This document shows positions 35,209 through 44,549 of a DNA stretch of 64,000 nt, in pieces (within the stretch, counting starts at the first letter, position 1; each line of letters begins with the position of its first letter). The stretch is from Rhodocyclaceae bacterium (GTDB lineage: Bacteria > Pseudomonadota > Gammaproteobacteria > Burkholderiales > Rhodocyclaceae). The stretch is taken from positions 124,001-188,000 of the forward strand of contig JAVBXY010000036.1 of NCBI GenBank assembly GCA_030824275.1. Reading direction: 5' to 3'. The position numbers were made by a program, and so were the translations under genes. Below the pieces are notes generated by a model. It saw only the letters and a list, made by a program, of their open reading frames with translations, made no database searches and was not told the DNA's origin.

Positions 35209-36255
35209 TCAGTTGAATTCTTCGTAGATGCCGAGCTTGCGATGCAGCGGCGCGTCGTCGACCATGAACAGATAGGTCGGCGTGGTGCCTGAGGCATTGC
35301 TCAGCGTGATCTCGGCATGCGTCGGCGCTGCCATGGTATCCGCTTCGGTGAACTTCTGGCTGACGCCGTCGATCAGGGCCGTACCTTCGCCTTCGACCAC
35401 GTGGAAGCAGCAGGAGGCCGAACGCTTGGTCATTTTCAGGGTTTCGCCCGGACGCAGCATGAGTGCGGAGAAGCCCAGGGTCGGCAGGCATTCCTGGCCG
35501 GTTTCCGGGTTGATGTAGGCCAGATGCACGGCCTCGTCCTTGGCCGTCACCGAGGCCAGTTCGCCCAGGGTCTGCTTCACTTCCTTCCACGGGAAACGCA
35601 GCAGCGGGTAGTCGCCGCGCACACGCTGGAGCCGGCTGTAGGGCATGACGCCGCCCTGACGGAAACGGGTGACGTTGGCATTCTTCGGATCGGTGATGGT
35701 TTGCAGCGGCGCCTCGGTGCAGTAGGAGGCTTCGATGCCATACACCACCGGCAAATCGAGGGCGTCGAGCCACACCACCGGGCCGGTGCCTTCGTGGCCG
35801 TGCTGGTGCCACAGGCCGGGCGGGGTCAGGATCAGGTCGCCTTTCTCCATGGGCAGCTTCTCGCCGCGCACCACCGTGTAGCCGCCGTTGCCTTCGACCA
35901 CGAAGCGCACCGCCGAGGGCGTGTGCTTGTGGTTGGGCGCGGTCTCGCCGGGGAGGATCAATTGCAGGCCGATGTAGATGGTCGGCGTGGCGCGCAGGGT
36001 GTCGAGGCCGAGACCCGGATTGCACAGCACCAGCACACGGCGCTCGGCCTTTTCGATGGGCGTCAGTTCACCGGCACGCATCAGTTCCGGACGCACGTCA
36101 GCGTAGCGCCACAGCATCGGTTGGGTGTTGCGGGCCGGCTTGCCATAGGGCAGCGCAGCGCGCAGCGAGGGCCACAGGGGCATCAGGTTGCGGCTGACCA
36201 GCCCGTTGTAGTAGTCGGGCGGCAGATCCTCGACGCGGCCAAGTTCATTGCTCAT
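35209..36255 (-). CDS. Gentisate 1,2-dioxygenase
   Basis: A 348-residue double-cupin ring-cleaving dioxygenase. The iron ligands are in the N-terminal cupin [15 protein letters not shown] … [12 protein letters not shown]. It opens gentisate to maleylpyruvate using O2 and Fe(II). Length and the N-terminal [20 protein letters not shown] motif fit. First gene of the dioxygenase-hydrolase operon; a MarR gene is divergent. Confidence 0.95.
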   Translation of the reverse strand: MSNELGRVEDLPPDYYNGLVSRNLMPLWPSLRAALPYGKPARNTQPMLWRYADVRPELMRAGELTPIEKAERRVLVLCNPGLGLDTLRATPTIYIGLQLILPGETAPNHKHTPSAVRFVVEGNGGYTVVRGEKLPMEKGDLILTPPGLWHQHGHEGTGPVVWLDALDLPVVYGIEASYCTEAPLQTITDPKNANVTRFRQGGVMPYSRLQRVRGDYPLLRFPWKEVKQTLGELASVTAKDEAVHLAYINPETGQECLPTLGFSALMLRPGETLKMTKRSASCCFHVVEGEGTALIDGVSQKFTEADTMAAPTHAEITLSNASGTTPTYLFMVDDAPLHRKLGIYEEFN

Positions 36256-36373
36256 GTTTGCTGTCTCCTTTGTTGTGGTTTAAGTCGCGATTTAGTTAGT
36301 CTACTTATTATTCGCATACTGTCAATAGTGTTCTAAACTAATTCCATTCATCCCGGCAAGCTAGAATTCACGC
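36256..36373. promoter_or_regulatory. Shared promoter region with a probable MarR operator
   Basis: A 118-base divergent gap between gentisate dioxygenase and the MarR gene. It is AT-rich and contains TTTAGTTAGTCTAC and GTTCTAAACTAATTCC, two facing half sites that resemble an inverted repeat. They are plausible MarR sites, which usually overlap such promoters. Confidence 0.55.
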
Positions 36374-36841
36374 ATGGAAAACAACAACATCCCGATTCCC
36401 GAACAACCCGGCCGCCTGATCCGTCGCGCCCAACAGATCGCCGTCTCGATCTTCCTTGAGGAAACCCGGGACTTTGGCGTCACGCCGATCCAGTTCGGCG
36501 TCATGGAGACCCTGAGCGTCGCACCCGGCCTCGATCAGGTGACCATCGCCAGCCGCCTCGGCATCGACCCGGCTACTTTCGCCTCGCTGATCGACCGCCT
36601 CGAAGGCAAGGGCTATATCACCCGCGAGCCCTGCGCCGAGGACCGGCGCAAAAAACGACTCTCGATCACCGAGGCCGGACGCGAGATCGTCGCCGCCATG
36701 CAGCCCAGTGTCGCCGCCACCCAGAAACGCATTCTCGAACCGCTGGCGCCTGCCGAGCGCAAGGAGTTCCTGCGGCTGTTGAGCAAGCTGGTGGAAGGCA
36801 ACAACGAGTTGTCGCGCGCGCCGATGAAGGCCGACGCATAG
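36374..36841 (+). CDS. MarR-family regulator
   Basis: A 155-residue winged-helix regulator. The DNA-binding part is TIASRLGIDPATFASLIDRLEGKGYITREPCAEDRRKKRLSITEAG split over the recognition helix and wing. It is divergent from gentisate dioxygenase and is likely to repress that operon in the absence of an aromatic acid or CoA-ester ligand (inference). Start ATG at 36374 is well placed. Confidence 0.93.
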   Translation: MENNNIPIPEQPGRLIRRAQQIAVSIFLEETRDFGVTPIQFGVMETLSVAPGLDQVTIASRLGIDPATFASLIDRLEGKGYITREPCAEDRRKKRLSITEAGREIVAAMQPSVAATQKRILEPLAPAERKEFLRLLSKLVEGNNELSRAPMKADA

Positions 36842-36855
36842 ACTAGAATCGCGGC

Positions 36856-37392
36856 ATGCGCCGCAAGCTTCGGAAGTTCCTGCCCAATCACGACGCGGTC
36901 CGTGGCAACCGCTGGCTGGCTCCCTTCGAGAACACCCTGCTGCATCCCCGGCTATGGCATTTAAATCGCCATTCTGCCGCCGGCGGTGTTGCGGCAGGCC
37001 TGTTCTGCGGCCTGATTCCCGGCCCCTTCCAGATGTTCGGCGCGGCCATCTGTGCCGTGGTCTTCCGCGTCAATCTGCCGCTGGCGTTACTGACCACGTT
37101 CTACACCAACCCCTTCACCATCATCCCGCTCTACATTGCCGCCTTCGAACTCGGCCAGTGGGTCATGGGGGACAGCAGCAGCCGCTTCGTCGCGCCACCG
37201 GAGTACGTCGATAGTCTTTTCACATGGATGCATGCCCTTGCCGACTGGACGGTCGCCCTCGGCCATCCGCTGGTGCTGGGCTTGCTGCTGCTGGCTGTGA
37301 TCCTCGCCTGCGCGGGCTACCTGGGTATGCGCCTGGCCTGGCGCGCCTACCTGATCCGGGCCTGGCATCACCGCGCGCGGCGCGGACGCTGA
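36856..37392 (+). CDS. DUF2062 membrane protein
   Basis: A 178-residue DUF2062 protein. The domain begins GGVAAGLFCGLIPGPFQMFG and continues TNPFTIIPLYIAAFELG, with two long membrane segments and a third near the C-terminus (GLLLLAVILACAGYLGMRLA). Function unknown; these proteins are common next to lipoprotein transport and glycosyl transfer genes. It converges on lolD with no gap. Confidence 0.9.
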   Translation: MRRKLRKFLPNHDAVRGNRWLAPFENTLLHPRLWHLNRHSAAGGVAAGLFCGLIPGPFQMFGAAICAVVFRVNLPLALLTTFYTNPFTIIPLYIAAFELGQWVMGDSSSRFVAPPEYVDSLFTWMHALADWTVALGHPLVLGLLLLAVILACAGYLGMRLAWRAYLIRAWHHRARRGR

Positions 37393-38133
37393 TCAGACCA
37401 GCCGACCGTCGCTCAGCGTCAACATGCGACCGGTCCGCGCGGCCAGACCTGCGTCGTGGGTGACCACCACCAGCGCCGCGCCCTTTTCACGGCACAACTC
37501 CAGCAGCACGTCGAAGACCGCATCGGCCGACGCCCGGTCAAGATTGCCTGTCGGCTCGTCGGCCAGCAGGCAGGCCGGCTCCGTCACCAGCGCCCGCGCC
37601 ACCGCCACGCGCTGACGCTCGCCGCCGGATAACGCGCCGGGCCGATGGCTCAGACGATGGCCGAGGCCCACGCGCTGCAATACCGCCGCCGCACGCGCCT
37701 CCGCCTCGGCCTTGGCCATGCGCCGGATCAGCAGCGGCATGGCCACGTTCTCCAGCGCCGAGAATTCGGCCAGCAGATGATGAAACTGATAGACAAAACC
37801 CAGAGACTGATTGCGCAACCGCCCCCGTTCCGCCTCGCCGACCTGCGCCAGGTCGCGGCCATGCAACAAGACCTTGCCCGCCGTCGGCGTATCGAGGCCC
37901 CCGACCAGATGCAGCAGCGTGCTCTTGCCGGAACCGCTGGAACCGACGATGGCCACCGTCTCGCCAGCGCCGACTTTCAGGTCAACACCATCGAGCACCG
38001 GCACATCCACCTCGCCCTGATGGAACACCTTGCTCAGGCCCGTGCAGTCGAGAATGGAGCCACCTTGTGGCGAACCGTGGTCACCCCCTTCCTTGGGAAG
38101 GGGGCTGGGGGGAAGGTCCATACGCTTACTCAT
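37393..38133 (-). CDS. lolD: Lipoprotein-releasing ABC transporter ATPase LolD
   Basis: A 246-residue ATPase with Walker [21 protein letters not shown], signature [15 protein letters not shown], Walker [12 protein letters not shown] and the LolD-typical [15 protein letters not shown]. It powers release of outer-membrane lipoproteins by LolCE. The first 25 residues (…[18 protein letters not shown]…) come from a G/C-rich hairpin repeat and are not conserved. The ATG overlaps the lolC/E stop. A dispersed repeat copy is read as KVGAGETV just before Walker A; this may partly be ordinary conserved sequence. Confidence 0.94.
   Translation of the reverse strand: MSKRMDLPPSPLPKEGGDHGSPQGGSILDCTGLSKVFHQGEVDVPVLDGVDLKVGAGETVAIVGSSGSGKSTLLHLVGGLDTPTAGKVLLHGRDLAQVGEAERGRLRNQSLGFVYQFHHLLAEFSALENVAMPLLIRRMAKAEAEARAAAVLQRVGLGHRLSHRPGALSGGERQRVAVARALVTEPACLLADEPTGNLDRASADAVFDVLLELCREKGAALVVVTHDAGLAARTGRMLTLSDGRLV
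37955..37977 (+). repeat. Dispersed 24-bp repeat, copy 10 (inside lolD)
   Basis: Reads ACCGTCTCGCCAGCGCCGAC then TTT, antisense KVGAGETV. The sequence upstream of Walker A in ABC proteins often reads GxGE, so this copy may be chance. Confidence 0.5.
38084..38104. repeat. CCCCCTTCC-type hairpin at the lolD N-terminus
   Basis: CCCCCTTCC pairs with GGAAGGGGG around a short loop. This kind of hairpin is a common intergenic repeat in proteobacteria, here translated in the first 25 codons of lolD. Confidence 0.7.
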
Positions 38134-39379
38134 AGCGCAAGGCCTCCGCCGGCTGGGTACGCGATGCGCGCCAGCTTGGATAAAGAGACGCCAGCAGGGT
38201 CAGCACGAAGGACACACCGGAAACGGTCCACACGTCGGACCAGTGCAGATCGGAGGGCAGATCGCTGATGTAATACACATCCTTGGCGAGGAACTGGATG
38301 CCGAAAGCGCGCTCGATGGCCGGCACCACCACATCCACATTGAGTGCCAGGGCAACACCGCCGGCAACCCCGGCCAGCAGACCGACCGCACCGATCACCA
38401 CGCCCTGGACGACGAACACCGCCATGATGCTGGCCGGGCTCGCACCCAACGTGCGCAGAATGGCGATGTCGGCGCGCTTGTCCTGCACCGCCATCACCAG
38501 TGTGGACACGATGTTGAAAGCCGCCACGGCGACAATCAGCAGCAGGATCAAAAACATCATGCGCTTCTCGATCTCTACGGCGCGGAAGAAATTGGCGTGA
38601 CTGCGCGTCCAGTCCGACACCCAGGCATCGGTATCGAGATAACGCAGCAGTTCCCGCGTGATCTGGGGTGCAGCGAAGAGATCGTCCACCTTCAGGCGCA
38701 CGCCGGAGACACGGTCCTCCATGCGATAAAGCTTCTGCGCATCGTCCATGTGGATCAGCGCCAGGCCCGAATCGAACTCGAACATGCCGACTTCGAAAAT
38801 GCCGACGACGCGGAACTGTTTCACCCGTGGCAGCAACGCTGCCGGCGTCACCAGTCCCTGCGGCGCCAATAGCGTCACCTTGTCGCCCGGCTGCACGCGC
38901 AGGCTGCGCGCCAGCTCGCCGCCCAGCACCATGCCGAACTCGCCGGGCTGCAACAGCGACAGCTTGCCCTGGCGCATGTGGCGGCCGATGTCGGCCACCT
39001 TGTCCTCGGCCTCGGGCAGGATGCCGCGCACCACCACGCCGCGCACCACCGCGTCGTAGGTCAGCATGCCCTGCTGCTGCACATAGGGCGCCGCCGCCTG
39101 CACACGGGGATGCCGCGCGGCATCCTGTACCGTCTTCACCCAGTTCGTCAGCTCGCCGCTTTCGGTGGTGATCTGCACATGGGAAACGACGCCGAGGATG
39201 CGCGTGCGCAATTCCTTCTGGAAGCCGTTCATTACCGACAGCACCACGATCAGCGCCGCCACGCCGAGGGCCAGCCCGAGCATGGAGATCAGCGCAATGA
39301 AGGAGATAAAGCGGTTGCCCGAGCCTTCGCGGGGTTGGGCGCGCGTGTAGCGCAAACCGATGAGGAGTTCGTATTTCAT
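38126..39379 (-). CDS. Lipoprotein-releasing permease LolC/LolE
   Basis: A 417-residue permease with four membrane segments: one near residues 25-50 ([20 protein letters not shown]) and three in the C-terminal third ([16 protein letters not shown] and others). The large periplasmic domain lies between them, with the motif GVVSHVQI. With LolD it extracts lipoproteins from the inner membrane and hands them to LolA. Only one permease gene is present here, as in species with a single LolF-type subunit, which would act as a homodimer (inference). Confidence 0.93.
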   Translation of the reverse strand: MKYELLIGLRYTRAQPREGSGNRFISFIALISMLGLALGVAALIVVLSVMNGFQKELRTRILGVVSHVQITTESGELTNWVKTVQDAARHPRVQAAAPYVQQQGMLTYDAVVRGVVVRGILPEAEDKVADIGRHMRQGKLSLLQPGEFGMVLGGELARSLRVQPGDKVTLLAPQGLVTPAALLPRVKQFRVVGIFEVGMFEFDSGLALIHMDDAQKLYRMEDRVSGVRLKVDDLFAAPQITRELLRYLDTDAWVSDWTRSHANFFRAVEIEKRMMFLILLLIVAVAAFNIVSTLVMAVQDKRADIAILRTLGASPASIMAVFVVQGVVIGAVGLLAGVAGGVALALNVDVVVPAIERAFGIQFLAKDVYYISDLPSDLHWSDVWTVSGVSFVLTLLASLYPSWRASRTQPAEALRYE

Positions 39380-39399
39380 GACGAAAGGAAGGGGTAACG

Positions 39400-40407
39400 G
39401 TGCATGTTAACATGCGACCCATGCTCACTCTCATCGTGCCGGGCCTGATTCTTCCGCGCCAGGCACTCGCCGACCTCACCCACGACCTGCCCCTGCCCGC
39501 CCTCTCGCTCCACCTCGGGCGCGGTCGTTTGCGGCATCGGCCTCCCGGCACCACCGCCAGCCTGCTCGCCGCCGCCAGCGGGCTCCACGAACCGCTGCCC
39601 GCCGCCGCCCTGCGCGCACCACAAACGGACGGCGCATGGCTCTGCCTCGACCCGATCCATCTGCGCTTCGAGGAGCGCACGCTGATCGTGGACGACCCTG
39701 CGGCCCTCGCCCTCACGCTGGACGAAGCGCAACAACTCGCCGTCTCGCTAGCGCCGACTTTTTCCGCACTCGGCGAGATCGTCGTCATCACCCCGAGCTG
39801 CTGGAACCTGCGCCTCGCCGCCGCTGCGCCGGTCTTTCCATCGCTATCCGACGCCCTCCTGCGCCGCGCCGATCCGCTGCCGCTGGATGCCGCCTCCGCG
39901 CCCTGGCGCCGTGCCATCAACGACGCGCAAATGCAACTCCACGCTCATCCGGTCAACCAGGCCCGCGCGGCCGCTGGCAGGCCCGTAGTAAACAGCCTCT
40001 GGCCCTGGGGTGGTGGCGCCCTGCCGCTGCCGCCGGCTTCCTCCTGTGCCCACGACGCGATCTGGAACGATGACCCAATGGCGCAAGGCATCGCCCGCTA
40101 TCGCAACATCACTGCCGCACCGCTTCCGGCGCGCCTGCCCGACGCACCGGGCAAATCACCGCTCGCCATCTTCGACGCCCTCGAACTCCCCGCCCGTTCC
40201 GGCAACGGCATCGCCTGGCGCGATCACATAGCCCGCCTCGAACGGGACTGGCTCGCCCCCGCCCTCGCTGCCCTCAAGGCCGGCCGCCTCGACACCCTAC
40301 GCCTGCTCGCCCCCGGCGACGAGGCCAGCGTCGAACTCACCCTGCGCAAGCGCGATCTCTGGAAATTCTGGCGCTCGCCCGCTCCCCTCGACATCCTCGC
40401 CCCATGA
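39400..40407 (+). CDS. Phosphoglycerate-mutase-like protein upstream of recJ
   Basis: A 335-residue protein of a betaproteobacterial family annotated in related genomes as RpfE-type regulatory protein or cofactor-independent phosphoglycerate mutase-like. The recognisable phrase is GRPVVNSLWPWGGGALP. It has no signal peptide, and catalytic metal residues of true mutases were not seen. The GTG at 39400 has the best spaced ribosome binding site (AAGGAAGGGG); ATGs at 39412 and 39421 are alternatives. One dispersed repeat copy is read as AVSLAPTF near residue 115. The stop overlaps the recJ start (ATGA). Confidence 0.78.
   Translation: MHVNMRPMLTLIVPGLILPRQALADLTHDLPLPALSLHLGRGRLRHRPPGTTASLLAAASGLHEPLPAAALRAPQTDGAWLCLDPIHLRFEERTLIVDDPAALALTLDEAQQLAVSLAPTFSALGEIVVITPSCWNLRLAAAAPVFPSLSDALLRRADPLPLDAASAPWRRAINDAQMQLHAHPVNQARAAAGRPVVNSLWPWGGGALPLPPASSCAHDAIWNDDPMAQGIARYRNITAAPLPARLPDAPGKSPLAIFDALELPARSGNGIAWRDHIARLERDWLAPALAALKAGRLDTLRLLAPGDEASVELTLRKRDLWKFWRSPAPLDILAP
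39739..39763 (+). repeat. Dispersed 24-bp repeat, copy 11
   Basis: Reads GCCGTCTCGCTAGCGCCGAC then TTTTT, one base off consensus. Read in the sense frame as AVSLAPTF. Confidence 0.85.
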
Positions 40408-42116
40408 CCCGCATCGTTGCAAAAATCACTACGCGCGACATCCCTCCCCGCGCCGTCTGGGCGCTCGAACAGGCCGGCGTGCATCCGCTGCTCGCCCGCC
40501 TTTACGCCGCGCGCGGCATCAAGGAGCCGGCCGAACTCGATACCCGCCCTGCCGCCCTGCTGCCACCGGCCCGGCTCAAGGGCGCGGAAGCCGCCGCCGT
40601 GCTGCTGGCCGACGCCATCGCCGCGAAGCAGAAACTGCTGATCGTCGCCGACTACGACTGCGACGGCGCCACCGCGTGCGCCGTCGGCCTGCGTGCGCTA
40701 CGCATGATGGGCGCCAGCGTCGACTACCTCGTCCCTGACCGCTTCACCCTCGGCTACGGCCTCTCGGTCGGCGTCGCGCAGCTTGCCGCAGAGCGCAAAC
40801 CCGATCTCGTCATCACCGTGGACAACGGCATCGCCAGCGTCGACGGCATCGCCGAACTCAATCGGCGCGGCATCCGCACCCTGGTCACCGACCATCACCT
40901 GCCCGGCGCCGAATTGCCGGATGCCGCCGGCATCGTCAACCCCAACCAGCCCGGTTGCACGTTTCCGAGCAAAGCCCTGGCTGGCGTCGGTGTGATGTTC
41001 TATGTGATGCTCGCCCTGAGGGCCGAGCTACGTAAACGCGGTGAATTCGCGGACAAACCCGAACCCAATCTCGCCGCCCTGCTCGACCTCGTGGCGCTCG
41101 GTACCGTCGCCGACGTCGTGCCTCTCGACCGCAACAACCGCATCCTCGTCGCCCAGGGCCTCACGCGCATGCGCGGAGGCCAGATGCAGGCCGGCCTGCG
41201 GGCGCTGTTCACCATCGCCGGCCGCGAACCGCAGAAGGCCGCCACCTTTGACCTCGGCTTCGCCCTCGGCCCGCGCCTCAACGCCGCCGGCCGCCTGGCC
41301 GACATGTCGCTCGGCATCGAATGCCTGACCACCGACGACCCGGCGCGGGCCATGAACATCGCCCAGGAACTCGACGCCATCAACCGCGAGCGCCGCGCCA
41401 TCGAAACAGACATGAAAGAGGACGCCGAAATGCTGCTCGACGGCATCGACGCCGAGCACGTCGCCAGCCTCACGCTGTTCGACCCGGACTGGCATCAAGG
41501 CGTCATCGGCATCCTCGCCGGCCGCGTCAAGGAAAAGCTGCACCGCCCCACTTTCGCCTTCGCGCGGGGTGGAGAAGACAGCAATGAACTCAAAGGCTCC
41601 GGCCGCTCCATTCCCGGCCTGCATCTGCGCGATGCACTGGACCTGATCGCCAAGCGCCATCCTGATCTGCTGCTGCGCTTCGGCGGCCATGCCGCCGCCG
41701 CCGGCGTCACCATCGAGGAAGACCGCCTGCCCGAATTCGAGGAAGCCTTCGAAGCCGTCTGCCGCGAACTGCTGGCCCCCGCCGACCTCACCCGCACCCT
41801 GGAAACCGACGGCCCGCTGGAGACCGGCTATTTCTCGCTGGAGGCCGTGCGCCTGATGCAGCAGGAAGTCTGGGGCCAGACCTTCCCGACGCCGCTTTTC
41901 GCCGACCAGTTCGACGTGCTGAACCAGCGCATCCTCAAGGACAAACACCTCAAGCTGCGGCTGCGCAAAGGCGGCCAGCAGTTCGAGGCCATCCAGTTCA
42001 ATTTCTCCGGCAGCGCGCCCAACCGCATCCGCGCCGCCTTCCGCGTGGACATCAACGAGTGGAACGGCGCCCAGAGCGTGCAACTGCTGCTGGAGCATTT
42101 CGAGGCGGTGGACTGA
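40404..42116 (+). CDS. recJ: Single-stranded-DNA exonuclease RecJ
   Basis: A 570-residue RecJ. DHH-family motifs are VADYDCDGATACAVGL (motif I), TVDNGIAS, TLVTDHHLPGAELP (motif III, DHH) and AGVGVMFYV; the C-terminal DHHA1 motif is RFGGHAAAAGVTI. It degrades 5' single-stranded tails in RecF-pathway recombination and mismatch repair. Length and motifs match. It overlaps the upstream gene by four bases. Confidence 0.97.
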   Translation: MTRIVAKITTRDIPPRAVWALEQAGVHPLLARLYAARGIKEPAELDTRPAALLPPARLKGAEAAAVLLADAIAAKQKLLIVADYDCDGATACAVGLRALRMMGASVDYLVPDRFTLGYGLSVGVAQLAAERKPDLVITVDNGIASVDGIAELNRRGIRTLVTDHHLPGAELPDAAGIVNPNQPGCTFPSKALAGVGVMFYVMLALRAELRKRGEFADKPEPNLAALLDLVALGTVADVVPLDRNNRILVAQGLTRMRGGQMQAGLRALFTIAGREPQKAATFDLGFALGPRLNAAGRLADMSLGIECLTTDDPARAMNIAQELDAINRERRAIETDMKEDAEMLLDGIDAEHVASLTLFDPDWHQGVIGILAGRVKEKLHRPTFAFARGGEDSNELKGSGRSIPGLHLRDALDLIAKRHPDLLLRFGGHAAAAGVTIEEDRLPEFEEAFEAVCRELLAPADLTRTLETDGPLETGYFSLEAVRLMQQEVWGQTFPTPLFADQFDVLNQRILKDKHLKLRLRKGGQQFEAIQFNFSGSAPNRIRAAFRVDINEWNGAQSVQLLLEHFEAVD

Positions 42117-42125
42117 GCACAGGTC

Positions 42126-42149
42126 GCCGTACTACCAGCGCCGACTTTT
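42126..42149 (+). repeat. Dispersed 24-bp repeat, copy 12
   Basis: Reads GCCGTACTACCAGCGCCGAC then TTTT, in the 44-base gap between convergent recJ and vapC. Its left half matches the comEC long forms (GCCGTNCTACCA). Confidence 0.88.
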
Positions 42150-42160
42150 GTCCTGACCAG

Positions 42161-42559
42161 TCAGACCCAGTTCGTTAGCAGCAAACCTGGCACGCGCTCG
42201 AACTCGCGCAGATTGTTACTCACCAAGGTCAGCCCCTGGCTCCGGGCATGGGCGGCAATATGCAGGTCATTGACGCCGATAGGCTGCCCGCCCTGCTCCA
42301 GCATGGCTCGAATGGCACCATAGTGATAAGCCGCTTCCAGCGTATAGGGCAGCACAGTTAGACGACTGCAAAAATCCTCGACCACGCCGAGATTGCGAGC
42401 AGGGAACTGGCTCTTTTCGGCGCCGTGCACCAACTCGGCCACCGTGATTGCCGACACCGCCATGCGCCCCTGATTCCGATTGAATATCTCGAGTGCTGCC
42501 GGCGGACGCCGCTTGATGACGTAAATGACAATATTGGTGTCGAGCAGAAACTGGATCAT
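42161..42559 (-). CDS. vapC: VapC-type PIN-domain toxin
   Basis: A 132-residue PIN ribonuclease. The conserved acidic residues are Asp in FLLDTNIVIYVIKRRP, Glu in TVAELVHGAEKS and Asp in GVNDLHIAAHARSQG. VapC toxins cleave initiator tRNA or rRNA. The start lies 5 bases after vapB. Several copies of such pairs are common in this group. Confidence 0.93.
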   Translation of the reverse strand: MIQFLLDTNIVIYVIKRRPPAALEIFNRNQGRMAVSAITVAELVHGAEKSQFPARNLGVVEDFCSRLTVLPYTLEAAYHYGAIRAMLEQGGQPIGVNDLHIAAHARSQGLTLVSNNLREFERVPGLLLTNWV

Positions 42560-42564
42560 GCCGC

Positions 42565-42798
42565 TTACAGCGCTTCGCGCTCCGACTGATCCTGACTGGC
42601 CCGCTCGACCATGAAATCCTCGCTCGCCGTCTGCGCGCCCAGGAAAAAGCTATCCCACGCCTGCTCTGCCGGCGCGATCACTCGCTCCTGTCCGACGACC
42701 CGCACCTCCACCTTCTTGACGGTATCGGGAAAGCGCATTTCGGCCGGCAGACGAACCGCCTGCGTACGGTTGTTGGTGAATACGGTACTGGTGGTCAT
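42565..42798 (-). CDS. vapB: VapB-type antitoxin (SpoVT/AbrB fold)
   Basis: A 77-residue antitoxin. FTNNRTQAVRLPAEMRFP is the AbrB-type DNA-binding N-terminus; the C-terminal part (ERASQDQSEREAL) would wrap VapC. GGAGA precedes the chosen ATG at 42798; an ATG at 42810 is an alternative. Upstream, the sequence TATATACGCCAACCATATAC carries two ATATAC boxes, a possible autoregulatory site. Confidence 0.92.
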   Translation of the reverse strand: MTTSTVFTNNRTQAVRLPAEMRFPDTVKKVEVRVVGQERVIAPAEQAWDSFFLGAQTASEDFMVERASQDQSEREAL

Positions 42799-42861
42799 GG
42801 GGGTCTCCATGGATGCTATATACGCCAACCATATACACGCTAAGCAGCCTTGTCAAATACC

Positions 42862-43356
42862 TCAGCAGGCCGGGCAGGCGTCGCCGCAATCCTGCGGCGA
42901 TGACGACGCAGCCCCCGGCGGCGGGAACGCCTGACGGAAGCTGAAGGCGAAGGGCGTCGGCCCTTCGGCGCGCAGCTTCTCCAGCCGCACCAGCGCCTCG
43001 GCCACGTCGGGCCGGTGGCCCGCCGGCACCCACCACAGCACCATGTAGGCCTCGCCCATGCGCTCGAACCACTCGCGGCGGCGACGCATGATGCCGGCGT
43101 GATCAGAACGATAGACGTACTCGTTGAGCGCTTCCGCATCGCGCCACACCGACATGTTCAGCAACACATTCTCGCCCAGCGGGCGCAGCGCCGTGGCATC
43201 GCCGTCATCGGTCTGCAAGCGCCAGACATAGCCCGGCGAGGCTTCGGCCAAGGCATTGATGCGGTCGAGATTGGCGACGAAATCCGCCAGTTCCGGCGAA
43301 TCCAGCGGTGCCTTCATCACGGCGATATTGAGTTGGGCAAGTTCGTAGGTGGACAT
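42862..43356 (-). CDS. DUF3291 protein
   Basis: A 164-residue DUF3291 (antibiotic-monooxygenase-like fold) protein. It begins MSTYELAQLNIAVMKAPLDS, with PGYVWRLQTDDGDAT and LNMSVWRDAEALNEYVYRSD as in the family. The GGGAG ribosome binding site fixes the start at 43356. Function unknown; such proteins are often found with stress genes. The gene stands between vapB and a SRPBCC gene on the same strand. Confidence 0.85.
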   Translation of the reverse strand: MSTYELAQLNIAVMKAPLDSPELADFVANLDRINALAEASPGYVWRLQTDDGDATALRPLGENVLLNMSVWRDAEALNEYVYRSDHAGIMRRRREWFERMGEAYMVLWWVPAGHRPDVAEALVRLEKLRAEGPTPFAFSFRQAFPPPGAASSSPQDCGDACPAC

Positions 43357-43393
43357 GGTGGCTCCCGATGACAAGACGATGAAGGCAGCGAGT

Positions 43394-43852
43394 CTAGCGC
43401 TTGCCGGGCAAGCCCCCGTGCCGATAGGCGGCATCCAGGCTGCGGGCCTTCAACCCCTCGGCCTCGTAGCCGATGTAGCGCTCGGTGATCGCCCGCGTCA
43501 GCCGCGCCCACAGCCCGCCGAACAGGCCTTCGATCTCGATGCCCAGCGTCGCCCGGCAACCATCGGGCATCGCCACCACCGAATGATGGCCGGTGACGCG
43601 CAGGCCCGGCACCACACTGACCCAGGAGAAGCGCTCCCCCGGCACCAGCGCCGTCACGGTCCATAGGGCCGGCGGGAAGCCGGGCTGGCGGATCAGCGCC
43701 CGCGCGCCCACCGCCAGCGGCGCGCCGCCCAGACGACGCACCTCGCGGATGGACGGCGTCCATTCATGCCAGCGATCCACGTCGGCCATGATGGTCCAGA
43801 CGCGCTCCGCCGGCGCGGCGATCTCGATTTCGGTTTGGAAGGTCTTTTTCAT
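43394..43852 (-). CDS. SRPBCC-family protein (polyketide cyclase/START fold)
   Basis: A 152-residue SRPBCC domain. TEIEIAAPAERVWTIMADVD … WHEWTPSIREV is the usual N-terminal pattern for a ligand-binding START-type fold. No catalytic residue can be assigned. Start at 43852 (MKKTFQTEI) fits the family; a longer frame to 43927 has no homology. Confidence 0.87.
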   Translation of the reverse strand: MKKTFQTEIEIAAPAERVWTIMADVDRWHEWTPSIREVRRLGGAPLAVGARALIRQPGFPPALWTVTALVPGERFSWVSVVPGLRVTGHHSVVAMPDGCRATLGIEIEGLFGGLWARLTRAITERYIGYEAEGLKARSLDAAYRHGGLPGKR

Positions 43853-43919
43853 GATGTCTCTCGATGGGGAATCCAATATCTCAGCCGCATCAGCACCGCA
43901 CGGCGACGCGACTGAAAGA

Positions 43920-44456
43920 CTAGGCATCGCTGCGCGGAATCAGCGTCAGCAGATCAGTGACACCGACGTCCACGCCTGCCTGAAACAAGAGCGTCGAGGC
44001 CTGGCCGCGATGATGCGTCTGATGGTTGAAGAAGTGCAGGAGCAAGGCATCGAAGCGTCGGCTGGACACAGCGCCGGCCATGTTGGCGTAGGCAATCTCG
44101 GCCGCCAGATGTTCGGGCCTTAGTTCCGCGACCCAGCGCTCGATGAGTTCATCCAGCTCGCCCCGATAGCTGCGCAGACTCGCCAGGTCCGGGGCGAGAG
44201 ACTGCCGCAAGGAAGACGGTTGCGGGAAACGGGAGAGCGCATCAAGGGCAGGGAACGAGGCCTCGTGCCGGGCAAAGCGATGCAGCCAGATTGTGTCCGC
44301 GACTGCGATGTGGTTCAGCGTGCCCAGAATGGAACCGAAAAATGCGCCACGGTCAGCCGCCAGTGATTCAGCGTCGAGCGTAGCGGCCGCCTCGAACATT
44401 CGCTCGTTCATCCAGCGGTTGTACTCGGCCATCAGGGATGCGATCTGTGGGGTCAT
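43920..44456 (-). CDS. DinB-family protein
   Basis: A 178-residue DinB-like four-helix bundle. Histidines that bind a metal in the family are visible in ILGTLNHIAVAD and LHFFNHQTHHRGQ. DinB/YfiT proteins are putative thiol-dependent or detoxifying enzymes with no settled function here. It is the first gene of the minus-strand group reaching down to vapC. Confidence 0.88.
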   Translation of the reverse strand: MTPQIASLMAEYNRWMNERMFEAAATLDAESLAADRGAFFGSILGTLNHIAVADTIWLHRFARHEASFPALDALSRFPQPSSLRQSLAPDLASLRSYRGELDELIERWVAELRPEHLAAEIAYANMAGAVSSRRFDALLLHFFNHQTHHRGQASTLLFQAGVDVGVTDLLTLIPRSDA

Positions 44457-44549
44457 TGCAATGCCTTGCGTGGAAATTAACGGTCTGCGCAGCTGCCCGC
44501 GCTGGTCCCATGGAGTGAAGGCTTGGGCGTTCTGGCAAGGCCAGTCGGG

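Noticed and set aside
37955-37977. LolD repeat copy as firm evidence of insertion
   Set aside because: The peptide [11 protein letters not shown] is close to the normal sequence before Walker A in ABC proteins; this copy could be chance, so it was kept at low confidence.
42810-42845. ATATAC direct repeats as a separate regulatory feature
   Set aside because: Only two six-base boxes in an AT-rich stretch upstream of vapB; noted in the vapB entry instead.
44456-44549. A further attC between the DinB and TfoX_C genes
   Set aside because: CTGCGCAG and GCGCTGG echo attC stems but there are no RYYYAAC/GTTRRRY ends and no overall palindrome.
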